A stretch of DNA of 64,000 bases from Niveispirillum lacus (lineage in GTDB: Bacteria; Pseudomonadota; Alphaproteobacteria; Azospirillales; Azospirillaceae), in the NCBI RefSeq assembly GCF_002251795.1, contig NZ_NOXU01000030.1, positions 1-64,000 on the forward strand, given 5' to 3'. Positions 45,654 through 56,065 of the stretch are shown here, piece by piece (positions within the stretch are counted from its first letter, which is position 1; every line of letters begins with the position of its first letter). Position numbers and translations under genes: made by a program. The notes below the pieces were generated by a model that had not been told where the DNA came from, did not search any database, and saw only the letters and a program-made list of their open reading frames with translations.

Positions 45654-46447
45654 GCCGCCGCCTTCACCGCCCGCCGGGCGGCGACAATATCCGCCCAGCG
45701 CAGGATCTCCAGCCGTCCGTCGGAATGTTCCACCAGTGCGGTGCATGATTCGACCCAATCCCCATCATTCACGTAAAGCACGCCGTCCATGTCGCGTATT
45801 TCGGCATGGTGGATATGGCCGCAGATGACCCCGTCCACCTGCCGCCGGCGTGCCTCGTCGGTCAGGGCGGTCTCGTAATCGCCGATGAATTCGACGGCCT
45901 TCTTGGTCTTATGCTTCAGATAGGCGGACAGCGACCAGTAAGGGAAACCCAGCTTTCGCCGCGCCTTGTTCAACAGGGTGTTGAGCCAGAGCAGGAACGT
46001 GTAGGCCGTGTCTCCCACGAAGGCCAACCACTTGGCGTAGCGCACCACCGCGTCGAACTGGTCACCATGGATGACCAGATAGCGCTTACCGTCGGCGGCC
46101 GTATGGATCGTGTCCTCCAGGATGGTCACGCCGCCGAACTGCAGGCCGATATAGTCGCGGAATGCCTCGTCATGATTGCCCGGAATCATGAAGACCTGGG
46201 CGCCTTTGCGGGCACGGCGCAGGATCTTCTGCACCACATCATTATGGGCCTGCGGCCAATACCAGCCCTTTTTCAGCCGCCAGCCATCAACAATGTCACC
46301 GACCAGATAGAGCACATCGGATTCGGTATGTTTCAGAAAATCCAGCAGCATCTCGGCCTGACATCCCCGTGTCCCCAAATGGATGTCTGACAACCAGATA
46401 GCGCGGTAGCGCTGCACGTCCCCGTCTCCCAGCATATGTTCCCCCAT
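45650..46447 (-). CDS. LpxH-like metallophosphoesterase
   Basis: The 265-residue protein shows the calcineurin-like motifs in order: WLSDIHLGTRGCQAEMLLDFL (D-x-H, about residues 18-38), YLVGDIVDGW (GD, about 47), MIPGNHDEAF (GNHD, about 87), VIHGDQFD (about 125) and CGHIHHAEI (GHxH, about 209). It is close to UDP-2,3-diacylglucosamine diphosphatases (LpxH), but with a hydrophobic middle (AYTFLLWLNTLLNKARRKLGFPYW). Alphaproteobacteria usually use LpxI for the lipid A step, so this paralogue may act on another pyrophosphate or phospholipid. The glycosyltransferase gene overlaps its stop by four bases. Confidence 0.82.
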   Translation of the reverse strand: MGEHMLGDGDVQRYRAIWLSDIHLGTRGCQAEMLLDFLKHTESDVLYLVGDIVDGWRLKKGWYWPQAHNDVVQKILRRARKGAQVFMIPGNHDEAFRDYIGLQFGGVTILEDTIHTAADGKRYLVIHGDQFDAVVRYAKWLAFVGDTAYTFLLWLNTLLNKARRKLGFPYWSLSAYLKHKTKKAVEFIGDYETALTDEARRRQVDGVICGHIHHAEIRDMDGVLYVNDGDWVESCTALVEHSDGRLEILRWADIVAARRAVKAAA

Positions 46448-46645
46448 CGCCGGTCAACCCCAACCACCAATCGTCCGCCAGTCATTAAAGTCTAGCCATA
46501 GCGGATCGCATCGTTCTATACCGCTTCATCTGGTGTATTGTCAGTGTCGCTGACGGGTATTTGTGCTGCGTGCGCGAAATATTCTTTAAATTGCCATTAT
46601 TATTACACTGCTGTTTCATCAACCCATCATGGAGATGTTTTGGAA

Positions 46646-47557
46646 ATGTCACATGCACTCGACCGGCGGTTGGCAATCATCTTCAACCCCGTAGCGGGTC
46701 GCCGCCGGCCCGGCATGGTGGAACAGGTTATGGCAGCAGCCACCGCTGCCGGCGCGGTCGTGGCCCTGCACACGACGGATGCGGCCGGCCACGCAACCGC
46801 CATCGCCCGTGATCTTGCCCGGTCGGCCACGGCGGATGTGATCGTCGCCGCCGGCGGCGACGGCACCATCAATGAAGTGGTCAACGGCATGGCTATGGCG
46901 GGCACGGGCGAACTTCCGCCCCTGGGTGTGGTGCCATTGGGCACCGCCAATGTCCTGGCGCACGAACTGGGGCTGGTCGGCGATCCCGTGCGAATCGGCC
47001 GACAGTTGGCTCTGGGGCCGGCCCGTCCTGTCCGTGCCGGGGTTGCTAATGGGCGCTTGTTCACAATGATGGCTGGCGTTGGCATGGATGCCCGTGTGGT
47101 GGCGGGCATCGACCCCGCCCTGAAACGTCGGGTGGGCAAGGGGGCCTATGCGTTAGGGGGGCTGCGGGAAATCCTGGCAGGGCCTGGGCTTGATTATGAC
47201 GTCATGGTGACAGCCCCTGACGGGACGATCACCCGGCATCGGGCAGTAAGCTGCATCCTCTGCAAAGGACATTATTACGCGGGCACCTTTGTTCTGGCGC
47301 CCGATATCCGTCTGGAACAGCCCCTGCTCCATGCCGTTCTTTTTACGCGGCCGGGCCGGCTTGCCGCCTTGACCTACGCCGCGGCGATGACCCTGGGCCG
47401 GTTGGGCGGGCGACCTGACATTCTGGTATTGCCGGCGGTGTCGGCCCGCATCGACGGACCGACGGGAGAGCCAGTGCAGGGGGATGGCGATATCATTGCG
47501 CGCCTGCCCGTCGACATTTCTGTATGGGGCGGGCGTCTCCGCGTGCTGGGGATGTAG
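46646..47557 (+). CDS. Diacylglycerol/sphingoid-type lipid kinase (YegS/LCB5 family)
   Basis: The 303-residue protein from ATG 46646 (MSHALDRRLAIIFNPVAGRRRPG) has the DAGK catalytic motif VIVAAGGDGTINEVVNGMA (about 64-82) and GVVPLGTANVLAHELGL (about 94-110), the ATP-binding and glycine-rich signatures of YegS/sphingosine kinases. The C-terminal half is a beta-sandwich with QGDGDIIARLPVDISVWGGRLRVL. It is divergent from the phosphoesterase/glycosyltransferase pair across 198 AT-rich bases. Lipid substrate (phosphatidylglycerol, diacylglycerol or a sphingoid) is not readable. An open frame extends upstream through the promoter region and is not used. Confidence 0.88.
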   Translation: MSHALDRRLAIIFNPVAGRRRPGMVEQVMAAATAAGAVVALHTTDAAGHATAIARDLARSATADVIVAAGGDGTINEVVNGMAMAGTGELPPLGVVPLGTANVLAHELGLVGDPVRIGRQLALGPARPVRAGVANGRLFTMMAGVGMDARVVAGIDPALKRRVGKGAYALGGLREILAGPGLDYDVMVTAPDGTITRHRAVSCILCKGHYYAGTFVLAPDIRLEQPLLHAVLFTRPGRLAALTYAAAMTLGRLGGRPDILVLPAVSARIDGPTGEPVQGDGDIIARLPVDISVWGGRLRVLGM

Positions 47558-47558
47558 G

Positions 47559-47888
47559 TCACTCAACCTTGCGGACGATTGCCGTCAATGGTGGGGTCGG
47601 CTCCATCTGCGCTAAGCAGTCAAGTATGTCGGGTCCTTGGCGAAACTGAAACCAAGCCTGCCCATCAAAGTAGGACAGCCGATAGACGCCCTGGCTGTCG
47701 CGTTCCAGCCGCAGGCTGGGTTCGGCAAGGCTCGGCAGCCAGACCAGTATCCAATCCCGTTCCCGATTGCTGAACCGCTCTGTCCTCTGCCACAGGCCCC
47801 GACGGCGGCGGTCTGAAAGGATGGCTGTCCAGGCGACCAGATCCATCGGGGTGAAACGCTGGCGGGCGAAGGGCAGAATGACGCACAT
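47559..47888 (-). CDS. Small conserved-looking hypothetical protein
   Basis: I do not recognise this 109-residue protein. It begins MCVILPFARQRFTPMDLVAW, has a basic central part (SDRRRRGLWQRTERFSNRERDWILVWLP) and an aromatic C-terminal part (VYRLSYFDGQAWFQFRQGPDILDCLAQ). There is no signal peptide or membrane helix. It ends one base from the convergent lipid kinase gene. A possible CtrA site lies 67 bases upstream of its start codon. Confidence 0.6.
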   Translation of the reverse strand: MCVILPFARQRFTPMDLVAWTAILSDRRRRGLWQRTERFSNRERDWILVWLPSLAEPSLRLERDSQGVYRLSYFDGQAWFQFRQGPDILDCLAQMEPTPPLTAIVRKVE

Positions 47889-47954
47889 TGTCAGGCCTCG
47901 GGCTTGGTTGGCCCGGGTCCGTACCGCGCCTGTGAGCAGCCTGCGCCTGCCAAC

Positions 47955-47969
47955 TTAATGCGGCCTTAA
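47955..47969. promoter_or_regulatory. Candidate CtrA-binding site TTAA-N7-TTAA
   Basis: TTAA (47955-47958) and TTAA (47966-47969) are separated by exactly 7 bases, the full consensus of the alphaproteobacterial cell-cycle regulator CtrA. TTAA is rare in this GC-rich DNA. It lies between the 109-residue gene (leftward) and atpH (rightward, 306 bases away). Confidence 0.45.
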
Positions 47970-48191
47970 TCGCCACAGGTGCAAAAGCATAGGGCCGCGC
48001 CTGGCTTCGTTGCCTGCCTGTGGCGAAAAAGCCATTTCGCACCTGCACAGTGCAGAGAGGCGACAAAGGTCGTAAACCGGCAGGCTTCTTGGCCAAACAA
48101 GAGGGAAGCGGTGCAAAACCGCATACCCCCAATCCACAGGCGCGCTGTTGCGTAGGGGCTGGGGCTGTGTTACATGCTCGCTCGCTCGACA

Positions 48192-48210
48192 CCGGAGGGA
48201 TCTCCTCCGG
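48192..48210 (+). promoter_or_regulatory. Leader hairpin before the atp operon
   Basis: CCGGAGG (48192-48198) and CCTCCGG (48204-48210) form a perfect 7-bp stem with loop GATCT, 64 bases before atpH. The 386-base gap 47889-48274 otherwise holds the CtrA-like site and no gene I can support; the atp promoter is not obvious. Confidence 0.45.
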
Positions 48211-48274
48211 CATGGCCGATCATTGCTAACGTCCTGAAATTATTCAGGTCCACGGACTTTAACCGAGGTTACCA

Positions 48275-48834
48275 GTGGCAACCGAAGGGACTGGCGTCTC
48301 CGAACTCGCCTCGCGCTATGCGAGCGCTCTGTTCGATCTCGCGGATGGGCAGCAGGCCCTGGACCAGACGGCCCAGGATCTGACGTCCATCAAGGCTCTG
48401 CTCGCTGAAAGCGCGGACCTCCGCCGCTTGATCGGCAGCCCGCTGCTCGCCCGCAACGACCAGGAACGCGCTATGGAAGCCGTTCTGAGCGCGGCTGGCA
48501 TCGGGGAACTCGTGCGGAAGTTCGTGGGGCTGGTGGCGCGTAATCGCCGCCTGTTCGCGCTTCCGGGCATGATCGACGGGTATCTGGCCGAACTGGCCCG
48601 CCGCCGTGGCGAAAGCACGGCGCGCGTTACCGTTGCTCGTCCGCTGACGGATGTCCAGTGGACGGCCCTGGCCGCTGCTCTCAACAAGGGCGAAGGCTCC
48701 AACGTCAAGTTGGATGTTTGGGTCGATCCCTCGCTGATCGGCGGCATGATCGTCAAAATCGGTTCCCGCATGGTGGATAGCTCCGTGCGTACCAAGCTCA
48801 ATAAGCTGAAACTCGCCATGAAAGGGGTTGGATA

Positions 48835-48835
<1 letters not shown>
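48275..48835 (+). CDS. atpH: ATP synthase F1 delta subunit
   Basis: The 186-residue OSCP/delta subunit connects the F1 head to the peripheral stalk. It starts at GTG 48275 with GAGG (48265-48268) upstream. Pattern: [22 protein letters not shown] at the N-terminal helical bundle (about residues 8-29) and the C-terminal signature [37 protein letters not shown] (about 150-186). It heads atpHAGDC, the F1-only operon usual in alphaproteobacteria; Fo genes are elsewhere. Its TAA shares one base with the atpA ATG. Confidence 0.96.
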
Positions 48836-50364
<1,529 letters not shown>

Positions 50365-50407
50365 ACCAAGCTCCCGTAAGGGGCCACACTGAGAGTGTAG
50401 GGCTGTC

Positions 50408-51292
50408 ATGCCGAGCTTGAAGGACATCCGAAACCGGATCGCGAGCGTCAAGTCGACGCAGAAGATCACGTCGGCCATGAAAATGGTCGCGGCCAGCAAG
50501 CTGCGCCGCGCCCAGGAGCAGGCGGAAGCCGGTCGGCCCTATGCTGAACGCATGGGCCGGATGCTGGCTTCGCTGGCGGCCAACGTGGCCGGCGGTCCCG
50601 GTGGCCCCCGCCTGATGACCGGGACGGGCAGCGATCAGACCCACCTGTTGGTGGTGATGACCGGTGACCGTGGTCTGTGCGGTGGTTTCAACAGTTCCGT
50701 CGTCCGCGAGACGCGTCGTGCCATCCAGCGCCTGCAGGCCGAAGGCAAGACTGTCAAGCTGCTGACCGTGGGCCGCAAGGGCCGCGACCTGCTGCGTCGC
50801 GAGTTCCCGTCGCTGATCGTCGCCTCCTTCGAAGAGGTGGGCAAAAAGAAGCTCTCCTTCGCTGACGCCGACCGCGTCACCGCGAAGATCCTGGAGCTGT
50901 TCAATGCCGGCCAGTTCGATGTGGCGACCATCGTTTACAACAAGTTCAAGTCGGCGATGACCCAGATCGTGACCTTGCAGCAGGTGGTGCCGTTCGCGGC
51001 CCCCGAAGTTGCCAGCGACACGGGCTCTGAGGCCAGCGCCGTTTACGAGTTCGAGCCGAGCGAGGAGGCCATTCTGGCCGACCTGCTGCCGCGTAATCTG
51101 GCCATCCAGGTCTACTCTGCCTTGCTGGAGAGCGCTGCGTCGTTCTTCGGTGCGCAGATGACCGCGATGGACAATGCCACGCGCAACGCTGGCGAGATGA
51201 TCAAGAAGTACACGCTGGTTTATAACCGCACTCGCCAGGCTTCGATCACGAAGGAACTGATCGAAATCATCTCTGGCGCGGAAGCGTTGTAA
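50408..51292 (+). CDS. atpG: ATP synthase F1 gamma subunit
   Basis: The 294-residue rotor shaft has the conserved N-terminal helix [36 protein letters not shown] and the C-terminal helix [40 protein letters not shown], which form the coiled-coil axle. [10 protein letters not shown] (about residue 85) is the central signature. It follows atpA by 43 bases. Confidence 0.98.
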   Translation: MPSLKDIRNRIASVKSTQKITSAMKMVAASKLRRAQEQAEAGRPYAERMGRMLASLAANVAGGPGGPRLMTGTGSDQTHLLVVMTGDRGLCGGFNSSVVRETRRAIQRLQAEGKTVKLLTVGRKGRDLLRREFPSLIVASFEEVGKKKLSFADADRVTAKILELFNAGQFDVATIVYNKFKSAMTQIVTLQQVVPFAAPEVASDTGSEASAVYEFEPSEEAILADLLPRNLAIQVYSALLESAASFFGAQMTAMDNATRNAGEMIKKYTLVYNRTRQASITKELIEIISGAEAL

Positions 51293-52768
<1,476 letters not shown>

Positions 52769-52866
52769 GGTTCGCTCCCACCCCCTGCCATCGGTTCACC
52801 CTTGGCAGGGGTAGGTGCACGGGAGGGGGTAACCCCTCCTAGACGCGTTTTGCTAGGGTTTAAGCC

Positions 52867-53295
52867 ATGGCCGACAAGGTTGAATTCGAGCTGGTGTCGC
52901 CGGAAAAGCTGCTGGTGTCGCAGCCGGTGCATATGGTGGTGGTTCCGGGAGCCGAAGGTTTCCTGGGCGTGCTGCCGGGCCATGCCCCGATGATCGTTAC
53001 GGTCAAGCCGGGCATCATCGACATCTATGCCAATGACATGGCAACCATCACTCAACGTATCTTTGTGGCCGGCGGTTTCTGCGAGATCACGGGGGCGCGC
53101 GTCACCATCCTGGCCGAGGAAGCGTCGGATCTGAATGCTGTCCGTGGCCTGGATCGCGCGACCCTGGAGAAGCAGCTGGTCGATCTGACCGAGGATCTGG
53201 CCGATGCCAAGTCCGAGGGGGAGCGGCACACGCTGGAAGGTAAGCTGGCCATTGTGCAGGCCAAGCTGGATGCACAGGCTGGCACGCTGCACTAA
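52867..53295 (+). CDS. atpC: ATP synthase F1 epsilon subunit
   Basis: The 142-residue subunit starts MADKVEFELVSPEKLLVSQPV and has the beta-sandwich signature VVVPGAEGFLGVLPGHAPMIVTVKPGIIDI (about residues 23-52), then a helical C-terminal part (LDRATLEKQLVDLTEDLADAKSEGERHTLEGKLAIVQAKLDAQ) that in this enzyme class can restrain ATP hydrolysis. It lies 98 bases after atpD and a strong terminator follows, closing the operon. Confidence 0.96.
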   Translation: MADKVEFELVSPEKLLVSQPVHMVVVPGAEGFLGVLPGHAPMIVTVKPGIIDIYANDMATITQRIFVAGGFCEITGARVTILAEEASDLNAVRGLDRATLEKQLVDLTEDLADAKSEGERHTLEGKLAIVQAKLDAQAGTLH

Positions 53296-53364
53296 GCCTC
53301 TTGAACGGAACTGGCAACGGCGTCACATATGTGTCACGTTTCCGGGCCGTTGCGAATGATGATC

Positions 53365-53397
53365 ACGGGGGCGCCTTGCGCCCCCGTTGTTTTTTTA
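53365..53397 (+). terminator. Rho-independent terminator of the atp operon
   Basis: ACGGGGGCG (53365-53373) pairs perfectly with CGCCCCCGT (53379-53387) around a 5-base loop, followed by TGTTTTTTT. Confidence 0.95.
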
Positions 53398-53468
53398 CCC
53401 CGCCCGGCCCATCTGTCAGCAACCGCGCCGGCCCTGGTGACCAACGCGATCTTTCAGCAGCGAAGTGG

Positions 53469-54299
53469 ATGAATACCGTCATGGCGAATGTGCATTGGAC
53501 CATTGAGGGCCTGCCCTGGGACAAGCTGGACCAAGCCAAGGCGTCACCCGATATGCTGAAGCTGGCCAAGGCGGCGGCGCTGGTGGAGTATAACGGCCAT
53601 ATCTATGCCGATTACCTGTGCAACGTCTTCCGCGATGACAGGGAATTCTGCGCTGTGGTCCGGCAATGGGCCATCGAAGAAGTGCAGCATGGTGAGGCGC
53701 TGGGGACATGGGCATCGCGCATTGATCCCACTTGGGATTTCCAGGCGGCGGTACAACGTTTCCGCGACGGCTATCAGATCGACGTGGCTGCCATGGACAG
53801 CAAGCGCGGCAGTCGGGCCGGCGAGCTGGTGGCCCGCTGCATTGTGGAGACAGGCACATCCAGCTATTACACGGCTCTGGCCGAGGCGACGGAAGAACCC
53901 GTCTTCAGGCAGATTTGCCGCCACATCGCTGCCGATGAGCTGCGCCATTACAAGCTGTTTTACGACCATCTGAAGCGCTACTTGGAATCAGAGAAGCTGA
54001 ACCGGGTTCAGCGCCTGATGGTCTGCTTGTCGCGCATCAATGAGACGGAGGATGACGAACTGTCCTACGCCTTTTATGCCGCGAATTATTGGACCCGTCC
54101 TTATGAGCGGGTCGAGAACAACGCTGAATATACAAGCCTCGCTTATTCCTTCTACCGCCCCCACCATGTTGATCGCATGGTCGGCATGGTGTTCAAGGCC
54201 TCGGGCTTGAAGCCGCATACCTGGCTGCACAGTTGGGCAGCCAAGTTTGCGTATAAGCGCATGCATCAGAAGGCGGAAGCGGCCCGGTTGGCGGCGTGA
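53469..54299 (+). CDS. Ferritin-like di-iron protein (acyl-ACP desaturase-like)
   Basis: I use ATG 53469 (MNTVMANVHWTIEGLPWDKL, 276 residues); ATG 53481 is nearly as good and the frame is open far upstream through the atp terminator. A four-helix di-iron site can be read as E in ALVEYNGHIYADYL (about residue 40), EEVQHGE (E-x-x-H, about 71-74), E in CIVETGTSSYYTALAEAT (about 124) and ADELRHYK (E-x-x-H, about 156-159). This E, ExxH, E, ExxH pattern is that of carboxylate-bridged di-iron oxidases such as acyl-ACP desaturases. The C-terminal part (YRPHHVDRMVGMVFKASGLKPHTWLHSW) is unusual. Reaction unknown; a terminator follows. Confidence 0.75.
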   Translation: MNTVMANVHWTIEGLPWDKLDQAKASPDMLKLAKAAALVEYNGHIYADYLCNVFRDDREFCAVVRQWAIEEVQHGEALGTWASRIDPTWDFQAAVQRFRDGYQIDVAAMDSKRGSRAGELVARCIVETGTSSYYTALAEATEEPVFRQICRHIAADELRHYKLFYDHLKRYLESEKLNRVQRLMVCLSRINETEDDELSYAFYAANYWTRPYERVENNAEYTSLAYSFYRPHHVDRMVGMVFKASGLKPHTWLHSWAAKFAYKRMHQKAEAARLAA

Positions 54300-54301
54300 T
54301 C

Positions 54302-54325
54302 AAAGGGGGGTTCGGCCCCCCTTTT
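54302..54325. terminator. Terminator between the ferritin-like gene and the 178-residue gene
   Basis: AAAGGGGGG and CCCCCCTTTTT form a strong stem with a 5-base loop TTCGG and a T-run, between two convergent genes. Confidence 0.92.
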
Positions 54326-54327
54326 TG

Positions 54328-54864
54328 TTAGTGCAGGCGCTGCGACACCGGCCCCTCGACCGCGATGCGCGGCTCATCTTCATCCATGCCCTCGCGCAGA
54401 ATATCCAGCAGGCGGCCCGCATCGGGTGTCCCGTCCAGTGCGTCGCACAGGCACCCCATCAATTCCGGCACCATCTGCATCAAGGCGGTGTTGCCGGGCA
54501 GGAAGCGGTGCAGGATCAGGCCGTTTTCAACCGCATCCAGCATCAGACTTGCCGCTGGTCCCGCCAAGGCTAGGGCGGGGGGCAGGGGCATCGGTACCGG
54601 TGCGATGCCAGTGTTGGCAAGTGCCCGCATGTTGCGTTCCATGATGAACCCTGTGGCGGGGCCATCCACCACGGTCAGGGCGGCATTGGTACCGGCCTGA
54701 TCCAGCAGCACGTGGCGCAGCTTGCGCAAGGCGGCAATCGCCGCCGCCGCCCGGTCGGCCTGTCCATAGGCGCGTTGGCTGGCGGCATTGAAAGCGGTTC
54801 GTATCAGGGCCGGGACAGGATTGGGTATTTGGCTGGTTTGGGTATGGGTTGGCTGGGTCGTCAT
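54328..54864 (-). CDS. Hypothetical 178-residue protein
   Basis: I do not recognise this protein. The start at ATG 54864 has a clear AGGAGG about 8 bases upstream, although the frame is open further. The N-terminus is low-complexity (MTTQPTHTQTSQIPNPVPAL). A basic alanine-rich helix follows (RAYGQADRAAAAIAALRKLRHVLLDQAG, about 32-59), then a more hydrophobic middle (PLPPALALAGPAASLMLDAVENGLILHRFLPGNTALMQMVPELMGCLCDAL) and an acidic end. No signal peptide. It is convergent with the ferritin-like gene and divergent from the patatin gene. Confidence 0.6.
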   Translation of the reverse strand: MTTQPTHTQTSQIPNPVPALIRTAFNAASQRAYGQADRAAAAIAALRKLRHVLLDQAGTNAALTVVDGPATGFIMERNMRALANTGIAPVPMPLPPALALAGPAASLMLDAVENGLILHRFLPGNTALMQMVPELMGCLCDALDGTPDAGRLLDILREGMDEDEPRIAVEGPVSQRLH

Positions 54865-55045
54865 GGCGCGATCCTCCTTCACGAAGCGATGCCCCTTGGT
54901 CACATCGGCGCGCCCTCGCGGACCCCAACATGGGCATCCGTGGCATCGCCTGTCTTGTGACGTGGGGTGCGGTCCGGCCGCCTTCAAGGGTCGGCGGCGG
55001 GGCCATTCCGCGCTATGATGCGGCACCGCGATATGGGGTGGCCCG

Positions 55046-56065
55046 ATGGTGTTGAAGCAGATCATGCGCCGGCTCGGTCGGAGCGAGACGCCGATGGCCG
55101 CTCCCGCGCCATCGAACCGACCGCCCGGCATGGCGCTGGCGCTGCAAGGCGGCGGGTCGCTGGGGGCCTTTACCTGGGGGGTATTGGACCGGTTGCTGGA
55201 TGAACCTGGGTTAGCGCCGCTACGCCTGTCTGGCGCATCCGCCGGCGCGGTCAATGCCGTGGCCTTTGCCAGCGGCTGGGCCAAGAGCGGACCAGCCGGT
55301 GCGCGCGATGCGCTGGACCGGGTTTGGCGCCGGGTGGGCGAGTGCGGGGTGGGTGCCCTTGGTTTCTGCCCCAGTTGGGCCAATACTGGCATTACCCAGG
55401 CGGTGAACAGCGCCGCCTTTGCCATGGCAACCCGACTGTTTTCGCCCTACGCCCTGAACCCGCTGGGTTTCAATCCGCTGCGGTCGATCTTGGTGGAGGA
55501 GGTGGATTTCGCCAGCCTCACCCTGCCCACCGCCCCTTCCCTGCTGATCTCTGCCACCCGCGTGCGCGACGGGCAGCCGCACCTGTTCGACAATGCGGCG
55601 ATCAGCGTCGATTCGCTGCTGGCCTCCACCACCCTGCCGACCCTGCATCAGGCGGTGGAGATCGACGGAGAGGATTACTGGGATGGCGGCTACACCCTGA
55701 ACCCACCCATCCGCGCCCTGCTGGAAGGGCCGGCAATAGGCCGCCTGCTGGTGGTGCAGGCCATGGCCAATTGCACCGACGACACGCCGCGCACGGCCGC
55801 CGCGATTCGCGAGCGCCTGAACCAGATCACGTTTTCCCGACCGCTAGAGGCGGAAATGGACCTGGTGCGCGAAGTGCTGAAGCGCGGCGAGGGGCCGGAA
55901 CAGCTCGACCTTCTGTCCATCGACCCGCAGGACCCGACCTTGGGCGACCTGAACGGCCTGCGCATCGATATGGAGTATCTGCTCGGTCTAAAGGCCCATG
56001 GGCGGGCACAGGCGGGGGAGTGGCTGGCGGCGACTAACGCACCAGCACCTTTCCCGGATTCATGA
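55046..56065 (+). CDS. Patatin-like phospholipase
   Basis: The 339-residue protein has a Ser-Asp dyad patatin fold: oxyanion loop ALALQGGGSLGAFTWGVLDRLL (about residues 30-51), nucleophile elbow LSGASAGAVNAVAFASGW (G-x-S-x-G, serine about 65) and the catalytic aspartate in YWDGGYTLNPPI (D-G-G, about 213). It hydrolyses acyl ester bonds of lipids, probably at the cytosolic membrane face since no signal peptide is seen. This resembles the bacterial DUF3734-less patatins linked to polyhydroxyalkanoate or membrane-lipid turnover, but substrate is unproven. Its last 32 bases overlap the end of the convergent oxidase gene. Confidence 0.88.
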   Translation: MVLKQIMRRLGRSETPMAAPAPSNRPPGMALALQGGGSLGAFTWGVLDRLLDEPGLAPLRLSGASAGAVNAVAFASGWAKSGPAGARDALDRVWRRVGECGVGALGFCPSWANTGITQAVNSAAFAMATRLFSPYALNPLGFNPLRSILVEEVDFASLTLPTAPSLLISATRVRDGQPHLFDNAAISVDSLLASTTLPTLHQAVEIDGEDYWDGGYTLNPPIRALLEGPAIGRLLVVQAMANCTDDTPRTAAAIRERLNQITFSRPLEAEMDLVREVLKRGEGPEQLDLLSIDPQDPTLGDLNGLRIDMEYLLGLKAHGRAQAGEWLAATNAPAPFPDS

